Shown here: piece after piece, positions 1-9,706 of the stretch
How positions within the stretch are numbered: the stretch's first letter is position 1
Layout of the letters: each line of letters begins with the position of its first letter
Origin: Cryoendolithus antarcticus
Taxonomy: Eukaryota; Ascomycota; Dothideomycetes; Cladosporiales; Cladosporiaceae
Reading direction: 5' to 3'
Assembly: GCA_002077065.1 (NCBI GenBank)
Contig: NAJO01000012.1
Location: 124,001 to 188,000 of the forward strand
DNA: 64,000 nucleotides
Notes under the pieces: model-generated
Told to the model about the DNA's origin: nothing
The model's database searches: none
Seen by the model: only the letters and a program-made list of their open reading frames with translations
Program-made: the position numbers and the translations under genes

Positions 1-1311
1 GCGCCACTTCGCCCGCTGTCATCATCAGGAACCCAGAGTCTATGCCGGCCTCTTCATCGTCCGGCAGACCTGGCAGCGGCACATTAACCTCACTGTGCTC
101 CTCTTCATTGAAGTTACGCTTCACGAACTCTTCGAAGTACTTCAACGCCATTTGCCAGGTCTTGGGTTTCTTCTCCCTCATGTTCTCGAAGACTCCCGGG
201 CCGATGCGCGCCTTGATGTAGTCTGCGAAGCGGTAGTTGAGGAATGCTGAGCCGCAGAGTCCGCCGCTTCCTACTGCCGACTCTTCGACTCGGAGTGGAT
301 TCAGACTGGTTACTTTGTAGGAGATGAGGTCTGTGATTGTCAACGAGAAGATTGCATTGTCCGAATCGGGCGTGCCTACCAACTGTCCCTCCACCTGCAT
401 CACACACGATAATGTTATCGCCTCTTTTCAAGCCCTTGGGTGGAGTCATCTTGAGCGCGTAGACTACGTCAGAGTGTCAGCTATGCCAATGCAGCACCTC
501 TATCAATCCATGTCTCACCAGCTGCCGCCTCTGGTTCGCTGATGAGCTTTATTTCACTCTTGGTGCCCATACCAGCCCTCTCCGCAGCCTGTAGTGTGGC
601 ATTCTTCGCACTATCGCTCCTGTAGTCCACAACACATCAGTCTCATAATTGCATTCGTCTCCCACCCCATGATATCCGATCCCTTCCGACTCTGTTTCCC
701 AGCCCAAGTCCGGAACGCAGATCCACTCACCACACAGCCGGCACAGTCAACACAAACTCCTTCTCCACGTCCCTCATGAACGCCTCGCCATACCGCCGTT
801 CCAAGCACTCGTTCGTGTGGCCCCACAGCACGCTCAAGAAATCCGCAACCCCGTCTATGACCGTGCGATCGCTCTTCCTCAACATCCCCGCAGTCTCTAG
901 TGGAGACACCCAACTCGGTAGCTTCTGGTTCCGATCCAGAAAGAGCTTGATACATCTCAATCTCTGCTCTTCGGGTCTGAACTGATAACCCCATTTAATC
1001 CCCCGCTTCACGGGCGCGAGAGGATTCTGCTCTGGCGTGATGTCGTTTTTCGCGCCAGTCCTGCCCTCAGCTGGCGGGAGAATATAGGCGATCTCTGAGG
1101 GCACTTTCTCGGAAGTCAGGTTATTGGAGCCTGGCCAGGTATTTATGACTGTTAGGGTATTTGGAGAAGATGTCAGAGCTGTCGCGACGCCGGAGAAGGT
1201 CGTGCCGAAGTCAATGGCTATTATGAGGCGTTCGCGCTCGGGATCGGGAGGCGGAGGGGTGGTGGACCCATTGGAGGGAGGGGGAGGTGGGGCGGAGGAG
1301 GGAGGGTCCAT
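1..1311 (-). CDS. Hsp70-family (HSPA12-like) ATPase, 3' part outside window
   Basis: Exons 1311-731, 619-519, 463-380 and 330 to the window edge give 365 residues before the cut. After a proline/serine-rich leader of about 27 residues comes the phosphate-1 loop IAIDFGTTFSGVA. The phosphate-2 motif VCDAGGGTVDLISY appears only when the intron at 379-331 is removed (G joins AC to make the Asp). EPEAAA, conserved in the family, spans the intron at 518-464. All introns are GT..AG and keep phase. This marks the actin-like nucleotide-binding fold of the HSPA12-type Hsp70 relatives that are expanded in filamentous fungi. It is not a canonical DnaK/Ssa chaperone, and the substrate-binding end is not visible. 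Function is inferred as ATP-dependent and possibly stress or heterokaryon related; the client is unknown. The ATG at 1311 is the first in frame before the motif. Confidence 0.85.
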
Positions 1312-1969
1312 GGCTTAGGCGATCGGAGGTAGTAAATGGGACACTCGAAAGCGCGCAGAAGGAGAAATGATAGTAACGCGTAACACAGATATGAGAAAGT
1401 AGGAGACGCGCTCGCGTGCAATAACGGTCAGAACAGATGGGGGCCGTGTTCTTACGACAACCGTTTCCAATATCGCGGTCATGCATGGCTGCGGGAGGCG
1501 TTGCACGCTTCGCGAAGGTGAGACGGCTCCCCAATCCTGATGCCTCGAACCGTTGTGAGGTCATGGCATGATGCCTCGGTGTGAACTTCTGGCCATAACA
1601 ATTGGGAAGCTAGTACCTACTAGTATAATCGCCGTTATCGTTGGGGTTAAACTTGCGAGGTACGTGACGTGTATGAGTAAAGATAGTATGAGCGGAAGTT
1701 GGACGCGTCGTACTTCACACGTTGCACTAGTAGAGATGGAAGACCACGATGGAAGCTAGCCCAGAAGTGAATCGATGCAGTTGCGACCGGGAGTAGAATA
1801 CCGATGTCTTTGCAAAACGAAGCAAGGGCCATCTCGGGTGGACAGTATGCACGACACCACAGTACCGAGTGTCTCCTCATCAGCACATCCCCTGTCGCTC
1901 TGCGCAGGAGCATCCACGCGGTCGTGATTCAAGCAGTCACTAGTGCACTAATGTAGTTACGGCCTCGCA
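1312..1969. other. intergenic region
   Basis: Upstream of the Hsp70-like gene and downstream of the next minus-strand gene. I see no supported coding region; it presumably holds the Hsp70-like promoter and a 3' UTR. Confidence 0.5.
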
Positions 1970-3511
1970 TCACATTGTCGACTTCCTCCCCCTCTCCGCA
2001 GCACTGACCGGCCGCTGCAAACCCATTCCCTCAACCCCAAGCCACCCACTCAGACTCCTCTCATCCACAGTCAAAGCCCTTCCCTTCTCCGCCATGCGCC
2101 TCCTCGGCATTTGCCCTTCCACAAGCCTGAAAGCCTCACTCCTCGCCAACAGCGTCCTCGGACTAGGCAGCATGCACGGGGTAGGCGGCGGCGCGAAGTC
2201 CCTTACCTTCGGCTCGATAGGATTGCCTGAAGGCGTGCGATGGAGTTCTAGGTCCGTGACACCGCGCTCGAGGTCTTCGAACGAGCCTGTAAAGACCCGA
2301 GAGACCGTGCGGGGGATCGTTGCGGACGGGTGGCGTGGAGTAGGCTGCTCGACGGAGCGGAAGGATGGGTTGCGTGAGCGTGCGGTCACGGCGGCATAGG
2401 TACTGTCTGTGAAGCTGCTCTTGGTGGATTGTGGTGGTGAGAATGTAGCTTCGTCGTCTGCGTCGAAGAATGCATCAAGCTCTTCTAGGGCTTGGATCAT
2501 TTGTTCCATAGTTGGTTTCTCGTCGGCCTCGCGCACGACTGGCATCTGCAGGGGTGACTGTGGCGGTGGCATGTTCTGCAGCAGGGAGTTATGGACATCG
2601 AGTGCGTAGGAGTACTCAAGGCGAAGTTTACGAACGGCCTTGTTAGCGAACTCGCACATGAAGGTCAAGTCCTCAAAGATCCATCGGATGATTTTAAGTG
2701 ATTCTTTGACGCTGTCGGAGCGAGTCTCCGGCGCATCGCGGCAGCTTTGCATGTACGGCGCGTGGACGAATTGATCGAAGTAGATCAGGAAGTTGCGATA
2801 CATGACCGTATCGTTCTCGTTGGGCTCGTGAAGGAAGCTGCAAGCTCGTTAGCTACATTTTACTTGACCTGGCTTGCTGGCGTCCACATACAACAGGATG
2901 TCTGCCCACACGCTAATGCGCTCGTAGACTGCTTCGTCACTCAGGACGCCGGAAAGTTCAGGCAGAACACGCGTGGCTTCCTCCACTCTCTCGCATCGCA
3001 TGAGGCCGTGCTCGCCGAATTGCTCGCAGATGTCTTCAATGTAAGCTGCTTCATTGGCTATGCGCTCGGCACGAAACCCTGTTGCTGAGGCTGCTGTCGC
3101 TGCTGTAGCTGTGGCCGCTTCTACCGTCCTGTTGGGAAGCTTGATCAGATCGTGTTGAGAGAACGAAGCCAGACAAGCCCCCGACTCGAGTTGTGCGATC
3201 GCATCAAATGCAAAGGACAGATTGAGCTCGGCTGCTGGTGCTTGATGACCGCCATCTACTTGGGGTGCGTCAACATCATCCTGCGATTCTCCATGCTCAT
3301 CAGAATCTTTGTCGCGCTTCGTGCCATCATCGGTGCACGGTTCCGAAAACAGAACTTTCGAGAGACGATTGATACTCAGCACCACCTCACATAGCGCGTC
3401 ATAGCTGTACTGCTCCAGCTGACCGTGTTCGAAGTGCGAGGCCAGGAAGCCGAGAAGTGTTGGCGGAGCGCCACGCCTCAGTGGCTTCACGAGAAACCGT
3501 CTCGGCAGCAT
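1970..3511 (-). CDS. unrecognised two-exon protein (495 aa)
   Basis: Exons 3511-2892 and 2837-1970 are joined across a 54-base intron with donor GTATGT, branch GCTAAC and acceptor TTGCAG. Phase is kept exactly and joins ADIL to FFLHEPNE. The first half is helical-looking, with a run of Ala/Thr near residue 135. The middle region (about residues 205-290) is rich in aromatic and charged residues and looks folded, with VMYRNFLIYFDQFVHAPYMQ as its core. The last 150 residues are Ser/Pro/Arg-rich and probably disordered. There is no signal peptide, membrane segment or catalytic motif that I know. I do not recognise the family. The neighbours (Hsp70-like, RING-CH ligase) give no clear clue. The clean intron and long open frame support a real gene. 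Confidence 0.7.
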
Positions 3512-4129
3512 TGTGCGTGAGTCTGTTGAGTGTTACACCGTTGCTATACTCAGTCGAAGAGTGGAGTGTGAGAGTAAAGTGATGGATGAGAGTAGTGAGT
3601 ATGTAGTGAGGTGCAGTGAAGTCAAGCTTCATGCGGCGGGAAGGTCCGACGAGGAAGGAGCGAAGGAGAGGGATCTTGGTCGTACCTGCCTTCGTTGTCG
3701 ATGATCTACATATAGCTGCGAAGTTTCTCACCACCGACAGCTATCATTTAGATGCTTTGTTTGTAGCAATATACCCAGTCAATGTGCCGTGCCGCTGCAG
3801 CTACTCACCTGTTGACAGCCTCGAAGGTGCAGGAGTGCAGTATGGTGATCGACGAAAGTCGAGTATAAGCGGTATGGCGGACTCCCAGAGCCGGACAGGT
3901 CGCCAGACAAGACGCCTTGGCAACCATAGGCCCATTAGAAGTGTGTTTGCTCTGCGCAAACTGACTAATTGACACGCCATGAAAGGTCTCGCGAGGAGGG
4001 CGGTGGCAACTTAAGTTGTTGCACTATATCGATGAATTTGGGTTTGGATCTCAGGTTTAATGCGTATGACTGGGAAGACTTAGCTTACTGATAGGGAAAA
4101 ATCGAGCTGGGAGACGGAAGTGCCATGTA
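3512..4129. other. intergenic region
   Basis: Lies between the start of the unrecognised minus-strand gene and the stop of the RING-CH gene. Only short overlapping frames without protein character are present; likely promoter and 3' UTR. Confidence 0.45.
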
Positions 4130-5119
4130 TCATTCATCGTCGTCATCATCTTTACTGCCAGGCACGTCCATAACGCGCTCGCCGGCAGACTCCAGCGTTC
4201 GTCTCGACCAAGCTCGCACACCCTTCCAGATGGCATAGAGTATTGTGACGATGCCAATGAGTATGGTGATCCAGCTGAGCTCGCGCATCCTATCGCGTCC
4301 GGTGCCAGCGACGCCGGATCTGCCGACACCTGTCCCACCTCCGCCGCCTATTCGAAGGAAGTGCCAGGGACTCATCGTGATCATTGCCTTTGCGAAGCCC
4401 ACCAGTCCCAGCGAAGCGAAACCCTTAGCAAAGTGCTCTGCCCACCCGACTGTGTCATCTTCGTAGATGAGACTCCCTGTTGGCCCACCAGCAGTTGCAA
4501 TGGTCGAGACCGGGTCAAGGTACAAGTTGATGAGAGGGTCTGCCACAAACCCGAGCAGGAAGACCAATACTGCCAGAATGGCAAGAGTGAGGCCGATCTG
4601 CGCAGAAGTCGATCGCAGCCAGGAAGCCCAGGTGAGACGCTGCAAGTGATACCTATATCGACAGGTAGGGCACTCGTAGTAGTTCCGCTTCTTCAGTGGA
4701 TCCGCTTTCCTCCACGCGGCAAGGCACTCCTCGTGGACATACGCCTGAGACCCCTTGCATTTGCACGGTCGGAGAAGGCGGCCGCCATCTTCTGACTCGT
4801 ATGACACACGCGGTGCTGATTTGAGACTTTCCGGAACAAGAGGCGAGTCGTTGAAGTGGTATGTTGGCTGGACCACTTCCAGGCAGATTCGGCAAGTGCG
4901 GGGTGGATATTGCTTGCCGCCTCGATGTGGTGGCTGCTCTGGTGCAGGCTCGTCCTCAGCTGATCCATCGCATTGCATGAACGGGCTATGATGATCTGGC
5001 AGTGGAGAGTCTTCCTGCGATGTTGTTGTAGGTGTAGCCTTGACTTCATCCTCAGCAGTCCATCCGCCAGGCAGGTCCTCTGGAAAAGACCAGCTTGATC
5101 CAGTGGAGAAGGCTGCCAT
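4130..5119 (-). CDS. RING-CH (MARCH-type) membrane E3 ubiquitin ligase
   Basis: Single-exon, 329 aa. A C4HC3 RING-CH finger spans about residues 76-153: CRICLE, then CKCKGSQAYVHEECLAAW, then ECPTCRYRY, which gives the ordered C-x2-C, C-x-C, H-x2-C and C-x2-C zinc ligands. A long insert (about 40 residues) lies between the first and second cysteine pairs. Three hydrophobic segments follow, near residues 175-195, 230-255 and 280-300, so the protein should be an integral membrane ligase with its RING in the cytosol, as in MARCH family members. The N-terminus is acidic and disordered and the C-terminus ends in an Asp tract. Family knowledge says such ligases transfer ubiquitin to membrane proteins; the target is unknown. 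It is divergent to RRP12 across about 300 bases. Confidence 0.88.
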   Translation of the reverse strand: MAAFSTGSSWSFPEDLPGGWTAEDEVKATPTTTSQEDSPLPDHHSPFMQCDGSAEDEPAPEQPPHRGGKQYPPRTCRICLEVVQPTYHFNDSPLVPESLKSAPRVSYESEDGGRLLRPCKCKGSQAYVHEECLAAWRKADPLKKRNYYECPTCRYRYHLQRLTWASWLRSTSAQIGLTLAILAVLVFLLGFVADPLINLYLDPVSTIATAGGPTGSLIYEDDTVGWAEHFAKGFASLGLVGFAKAMITMSPWHFLRIGGGGGTGVGRSGVAGTGRDRMRELSWITILIGIVTILYAIWKGVRAWSRRTLESAGERVMDVPGSKDDDDDE

Positions 5120-5423
5120 CTTCTGCTATCTTAGGTGTCTTAGGCGCAATAGGTGATGTGCTCAGGTCTCAGCCGTGTTCATAGGTATAGTGAATGCGCT
5201 CTCGTGAGAGCAGACGTGTCAATATCATGCTGCTGCAAGTACAGCCGAAGCTTCGAGATGACATGATGTTGTTCAGGCCGAGCAGGAACGACCCTCAGAC
5301 TTGGCGACGAGACGGGGAAGGCGCGGAATCCAGTCCGCGATTATGTCATCGTTGAATGTTTGAACTTTTTGACCTTCAAGAAATTGTGGCTTGGAAGATC
5401 GGAGTGTGGTATGTACAGCAACG
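5120..5423. promoter_or_regulatory. shared upstream region of RING-CH ligase and RRP12
   Basis: About 300 bases lie between two divergent start codons. It must contain both promoters, but I see no clear TATA box. Confidence 0.5.
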
Positions 5424-8400
5424 ATGGCTGAGGTAGACGCCAAGCTGTCTCTCAAGGAGAGACTGGACAAGATCCGCTCGTCGCCAAAGCTACAGAATCA
5501 ACAGCAGACGGCAGTCGTACTGAATGCGATCGAAGACACCCTGCGATCGCAGAATAGCGAACCCACGCCCACATCCTACTTTGCGGCGCTGCTGAGTCTG
5601 CTGGGACAATACATATCGCAGGAAAAAGGCATTGTTAATAAGGATGTCGCGTACTCGGTGGTGTATCTGCTCGATCTCGTGACCAGCCACGTGCCTGGTC
5701 CTCTCTTGCGATCGAAGCTCCCTCAGATACTCGCCAGCCTAGCACCGGCTTTGACACATGCGGACGCAGAGGCGCCTCTGCTACGCGCAAGTGTAGGATG
5801 CCTTGAGTCATTGCTCATTGCGCAAGACTCGCAGGCATGGGCCCAGCCGCAGTCGCCAAGCAGCCCTCGAGGCGCGATGGGCGGACTGCTAGCGCTTGCA
5901 CTGGACTCTAGACCGAAGGTACGGAAGCGGGCACAAGAGGCACTTGGCGATGTCTTGCGACAGCCACCTCCAAGTCCATCTCTGGACCATCCAGCTGCGG
6001 ATATGTGTGCTGAGACAGCATTGAGAGCGCTGCAGTTGCAAGCAGAGGAAGCGAGCACTAAGAAGAGGAAGCACAAGAGCAAGACTGAGCCGCAGCACGA
6101 GCCCGGGCTCATGCATGCGTTGCAGTTGGTTAACTCAGTGGCATCCGCGGAGAACGGCTGGCCGAGCAGGAAGATCGACTCGTTATGCGAAGTCTTGCTG
6201 AACATCTCGCGGGGCAACAGTGAGTTCCTGACCATGGCTGCGTTCGAGGTCTTCGAGATTATCTTCGCAGGCCTGTCAGACCCCGTGTCGTCTGCCAAAT
6301 TGCCTCGACTACTTGATTCGATCAAAGAGTTGCAGCCATCGCAGAACGATACACAGCTGCTTCCACCTTGGATTGCGGTACTGAGCAGAGGCTACGATGT
6401 GTCTGCCCAAGTCGAGCCCGATGAGACTTTCGCAAAGCTGCCAGAGCTCTTCAACAAGATCTCTGGGTTTCTTGCATCCTCGTCACACAACATTCGAGTT
6501 TCCGCGTCTGAGTGCTTGATTTCGCTACTTCACACCTGTGTGCCGAGCACGGCAATACTAGAGCCTACGATCATGGATGACAAAGTCTTGGAGAAGATGG
6601 CAAGGACGCTGCAGGATCTACTGAGCGTCAAGTATCAGACTGCATGGATGGAAGTCTTCAATGTCCTGACATCTGCATTCGAGGTCTTGCGGTGGCAGTC
6701 TCACCCTTTGCTGGTCAACGTAGTCAAGGCTATTGGCGATCTGCGAAGCAATGAGTCCTTCGCAGGTAAGAAAGAGGCTGACGCAGTTCTCATGGCAGCT
6801 GTCAAAGCTATAGGACCCGATAATGTATTGCAAATCCTGCCACTCAACCTTGCGAAGCCAGTGGCAGGTCAACCGGGGCGTGCTTGGATGTTGCCATTGA
6901 TCAGAGACTCAGTCAGCAACACTAGGCTGGCGCACTTCCGGTCGGAGCTTGTCCCACTCAGCCAGACTATGTTTGAACGCATGTTAGCACATGGTGATGC
7001 GGCAAAGACGATGGATGTCAAGATCTTCGAGACCGTCATAAGTCAGATCTGGGCATGCCTGCCAGGGTACTGCCAGCTGCCTCTTGATCTTACAGAAGCC
7101 TTCGATCAGGACTTCGCGGAGTTACTGAGCAACTTGCTGTACCAACAGCCACACTTGCGCACAGACATCTGTAAAGCGTTGCAGAATCTTGTGGACACGA
7201 ATACTGCCATTGCCGAGCTTGAGCACGAGGAGGACCTCATCCAACAGGGTAGAGTAACGAAAGACACCGCCAAGGCGAACCTCGAACATATTGCGAGCTT
7301 TGCTGCGAACATGCTTGCGGTGCTCTTCAATGTCTACAGTCAGACGCTACCTCAGAATCGGGGTAATCTGCTGCAGTGCATCAATGCTTTCTTGAGCGTT
7401 ACGCCAGCGACTGAGTTGATCGAGTCCTTCCAGCGTGTTGCCACAGCTCTCGAAATTGCAATCGCTGAGCAGAGCGCGCAGACACAGGCAGACAAGCAGA
7501 AGATCCAGCAGCCGAAGAAGGACAGTGCTGACAAGATGCCACCCATGTCGCATACTCTGATGGATCTTGTAATCACTATCTCGATCTACTTGCCACGCGA
7601 TAGCTTCGCCGGGTTGTTCAACATGGCCTCCAACATCGTCAATAAGCAAGATGACCCTCAGCTACAGAAGAAGGCATACAAGCTCATCCCTCGTCTCGCT
7701 GAGTCTGATATCGGTCGCCAAGCTCTCGAGGAACGCAGTACCGAGCTGCAACAACTTCTTCTGAACTCCGCTGACAAAGCGTCCGCACCCTCTCGCCGCG
7801 ATCGCCTCTCCTCAATCGCACAGGTCATCCCGTTCCTACCCGTCTCAGACCTCCACTTCATCCCTTCGATCCTCTCCGAAGTGGTGATCTCGGCCAAAGA
7901 GGTGAACGAGAAAGCGCGGACTGCTGCCTTCGACCTGCTAGTCCTGATGGGCGAGCGCATGGCATCAGGAGGGACGGTAATATCCTCCAACATTCCTCAT
8001 ATGCCCGCCGACGCTGCACCTGTGACCGCAAGTCTGGAGGAGTACTTCACCATGGTCTCAGCTGGTCTCGCAGGCTCTACACCACACATGATCTCAGCGT
8101 CGATCACCGCCCTGACGCGACTGCTTTATGAGTTCCGCTCTCGCCTACAACCAGCCACAGTTTCCGACCTAGTCCAGACAATGGACCTCTTCCTCACCTC
8201 CGCCAATCGCGAGATCGTACGATCAGTCCTGGGCTTCGTGAAAGTCTGCATCATATCCCTACCATCCGAGCTCATCCTTCCCCGTCTCGAGACGCTGGTA
8301 CCAAATCTGGTCGTCTGGAGCCACGAACACAAGCAGCACTTCAAAGCGAAAGTGAAACACATTTTCGAACGCATGATCCGCCGCTTCGGCGCAGACTTGA

Positions 8401-9344
8401 TCGAGCGATACACGCCTGAGACCGATAAGAAACTCATAGCTAACATCCGCAAGACGCGCGAACGTCGCAAGCGCAAGCGTGATGCCGGTCCTGAGGATGC
8501 CGAGGAGGACGACACCGAGGCGCCCGCGGAGAGGAAGAAGGGTGCTTTCGAGTCTGAGTTCGACGAAGCTGTCTATGGCTCTTCGGAATCTGAGTCAGGC
8601 TCAGATATCTCGGACGCCGATGTCCTCGGCCGCTCTGTGGCGAAGGGCAAAGCTGCCAAGCAGTCCAAGGGAGGGAAGCAGTATATCGTTGAAGACGACG
8701 CTGAGCCGCTGGATCTTCTCGATCGCCGCGCGCTGGCTCAAGTATCGTCGACCAAACCCCCGCGCAATGGTGGCTTGCCACAGAAGAAGCGGAAGGCTGC
8801 TACGGATATTGATGGCAAGCTTGTCTTTACTGACACTCCGATAACTTCTGGTGCCGCCAGTACAGATGCAATGGATACCGACGACTTCACCGAAGCCGGT
8901 CTCCTCGCCTCCGGCGCTGAGCCGGGTGACGGCACACTGGAAGGCGGCATCAACGCTTATCTAGACGCTATGCGCGGCGCGAACGCTTTGCAGAAGGGCC
9001 AAAAGGGGAAGCTAAAATTCAAGCAGAGTGCTGGAGGCGGGAAAGGTGGTGATGATGGCGAGGAGATGGAGGTAGATGCCGCAGAGTTCAGTGATGCAAG
9101 GAAGCGGAATAGTCTCGGAAGCCGAGGAAGAGGTGGTGGGGGTGAGAAGAGGGGCGGAAATGTGAGGAGGGGTCTAGGTATTGAGAAGCAGAGAGGCGAG
9201 AGTAGAGGAGGAGGTGGCGGTGGGGTGAGGAAGGTGCAGGGTGGTGGGTTTGCGAAGGGCGGACGGGGAGGCGGTGGGAGGGGGAGGGCTGGTGGGTTCT
9301 CAAGGGGCGGTGCGAGGGGAGGCAGAGGTGGTGGACGGCGATGA
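5424..9344 (+). CDS. RRP12: ribosome biogenesis protein Rrp12
   Basis: Single exon, 1,306 aa, from the ATG in aacgATGG; the frame is open further upstream but has no ATG there. Nearly the whole protein is alpha-helical HEAT/ARM-like repeat. A NUC173-type region lies roughly at residues 330-560 (for example the stretch around LFNKISGFLASSSHNIRVSA). The end changes to acidic and Lys-rich linkers, then an Arg/Gly-rich RGG tail over about the last 100 residues. This is the layout of Rrp12, the karyopherin-like factor needed for export and maturation of pre-40S and pre-60S subunits, so it should act in nucleolus, nucleus and cytoplasm. Length fits the family (yeast about 1,230 aa). The Arg/Gly-rich end is likely RNA binding and methylated; that part is inference. 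Confidence 0.93.
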   Translation: MAEVDAKLSLKERLDKIRSSPKLQNQQQTAVVLNAIEDTLRSQNSEPTPTSYFAALLSLLGQYISQEKGIVNKDVAYSVVYLLDLVTSHVPGPLLRSKLPQILASLAPALTHADAEAPLLRASVGCLESLLIAQDSQAWAQPQSPSSPRGAMGGLLALALDSRPKVRKRAQEALGDVLRQPPPSPSLDHPAADMCAETALRALQLQAEEASTKKRKHKSKTEPQHEPGLMHALQLVNSVASAENGWPSRKIDSLCEVLLNISRGNSEFLTMAAFEVFEIIFAGLSDPVSSAKLPRLLDSIKELQPSQNDTQLLPPWIAVLSRGYDVSAQVEPDETFAKLPELFNKISGFLASSSHNIRVSASECLISLLHTCVPSTAILEPTIMDDKVLEKMARTLQDLLSVKYQTAWMEVFNVLTSAFEVLRWQSHPLLVNVVKAIGDLRSNESFAGKKEADAVLMAAVKAIGPDNVLQILPLNLAKPVAGQPGRAWMLPLIRDSVSNTRLAHFRSELVPLSQTMFERMLAHGDAAKTMDVKIFETVISQIWACLPGYCQLPLDLTEAFDQDFAELLSNLLYQQPHLRTDICKALQNLVDTNTAIAELEHEEDLIQQGRVTKDTAKANLEHIASFAANMLAVLFNVYSQTLPQNRGNLLQCINAFLSVTPATELIESFQRVATALEIAIAEQSAQTQADKQKIQQPKKDSADKMPPMSHTLMDLVITISIYLPRDSFAGLFNMASNIVNKQDDPQLQKKAYKLIPRLAESDIGRQALEERSTELQQLLLNSADKASAPSRRDRLSSIAQVIPFLPVSDLHFIPSILSEVVISAKEVNEKARTAAFDLLVLMGERMASGGTVISSNIPHMPADAAPVTASLEEYFTMVSAGLAGSTPHMISASITALTRLLYEFRSRLQPATVSDLVQTMDLFLTSANREIVRSVLGFVKVCIISLPSELILPRLETLVPNLVVWSHEHKQHFKAKVKHIFERMIRRFGADLIERYTPETDKKLIANIRKTRERRKRKRDAGPEDAEEDDTEAPAERKKGAFESEFDEAVYGSSESESGSDISDADVLGRSVAKGKAAKQSKGGKQYIVEDDAEPLDLLDRRALAQVSSTKPPRNGGLPQKKRKAATDIDGKLVFTDTPITSGAASTDAMDTDDFTEAGLLASGAEPGDGTLEGGINAYLDAMRGANALQKGQKGKLKFKQSAGGGKGGDDGEEMEVDAAEFSDARKRNSLGSRGRGGGGEKRGGNVRRGLGIEKQRGESRGGGGGGVRKVQGGGFAKGGRGGGGRGRAGGFSRGGARGGRGGGRR

Positions 9345-9706
9345 GTATGACTCAAGATGACTTGTGCTCTGGTATGAATGCAAATGCGAGACTAGCGAAC
9401 AAGGGTATCATGCGATCGTGTCAAAACGTAAGCAAAATCACGCCCAGTACGCCCCAATGTCTGTCATGCCCCGCTTGCTGGTGTCAGGTTTTCCCTCGTA
9501 CCGTTGCTCCTTGTGTTTCACCTCTTCGCCCTCGACCTCTCCCTTGCCTCTCCCTTAGGCGTCGCGCTTCGTCCTCTCCCCTCACTCTGCACCCTCGTTC
9601 GATCTTTGACAGCATACCTGCCATACACCAGACTACCCTCGATCGACTCAGAGACTAGCGTCGCTTTCTTATCACTACCAGACCGCGAAACAGCAGGTCG
9701 GTCCTC
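9345..9706. other. intergenic region between convergent genes
   Basis: 3' ends of RRP12 and the DUF7514-type gene face each other here. The sequence is pyrimidine-rich on the plus strand, with no supported gene. Confidence 0.5.

Noticed and set aside
8957..9355. Long minus-strand Pro/Leu-rich ORF
   Set aside because: It is the antisense of the Gly/Arg-rich tail of RRP12; the bias comes from the RGG codons.
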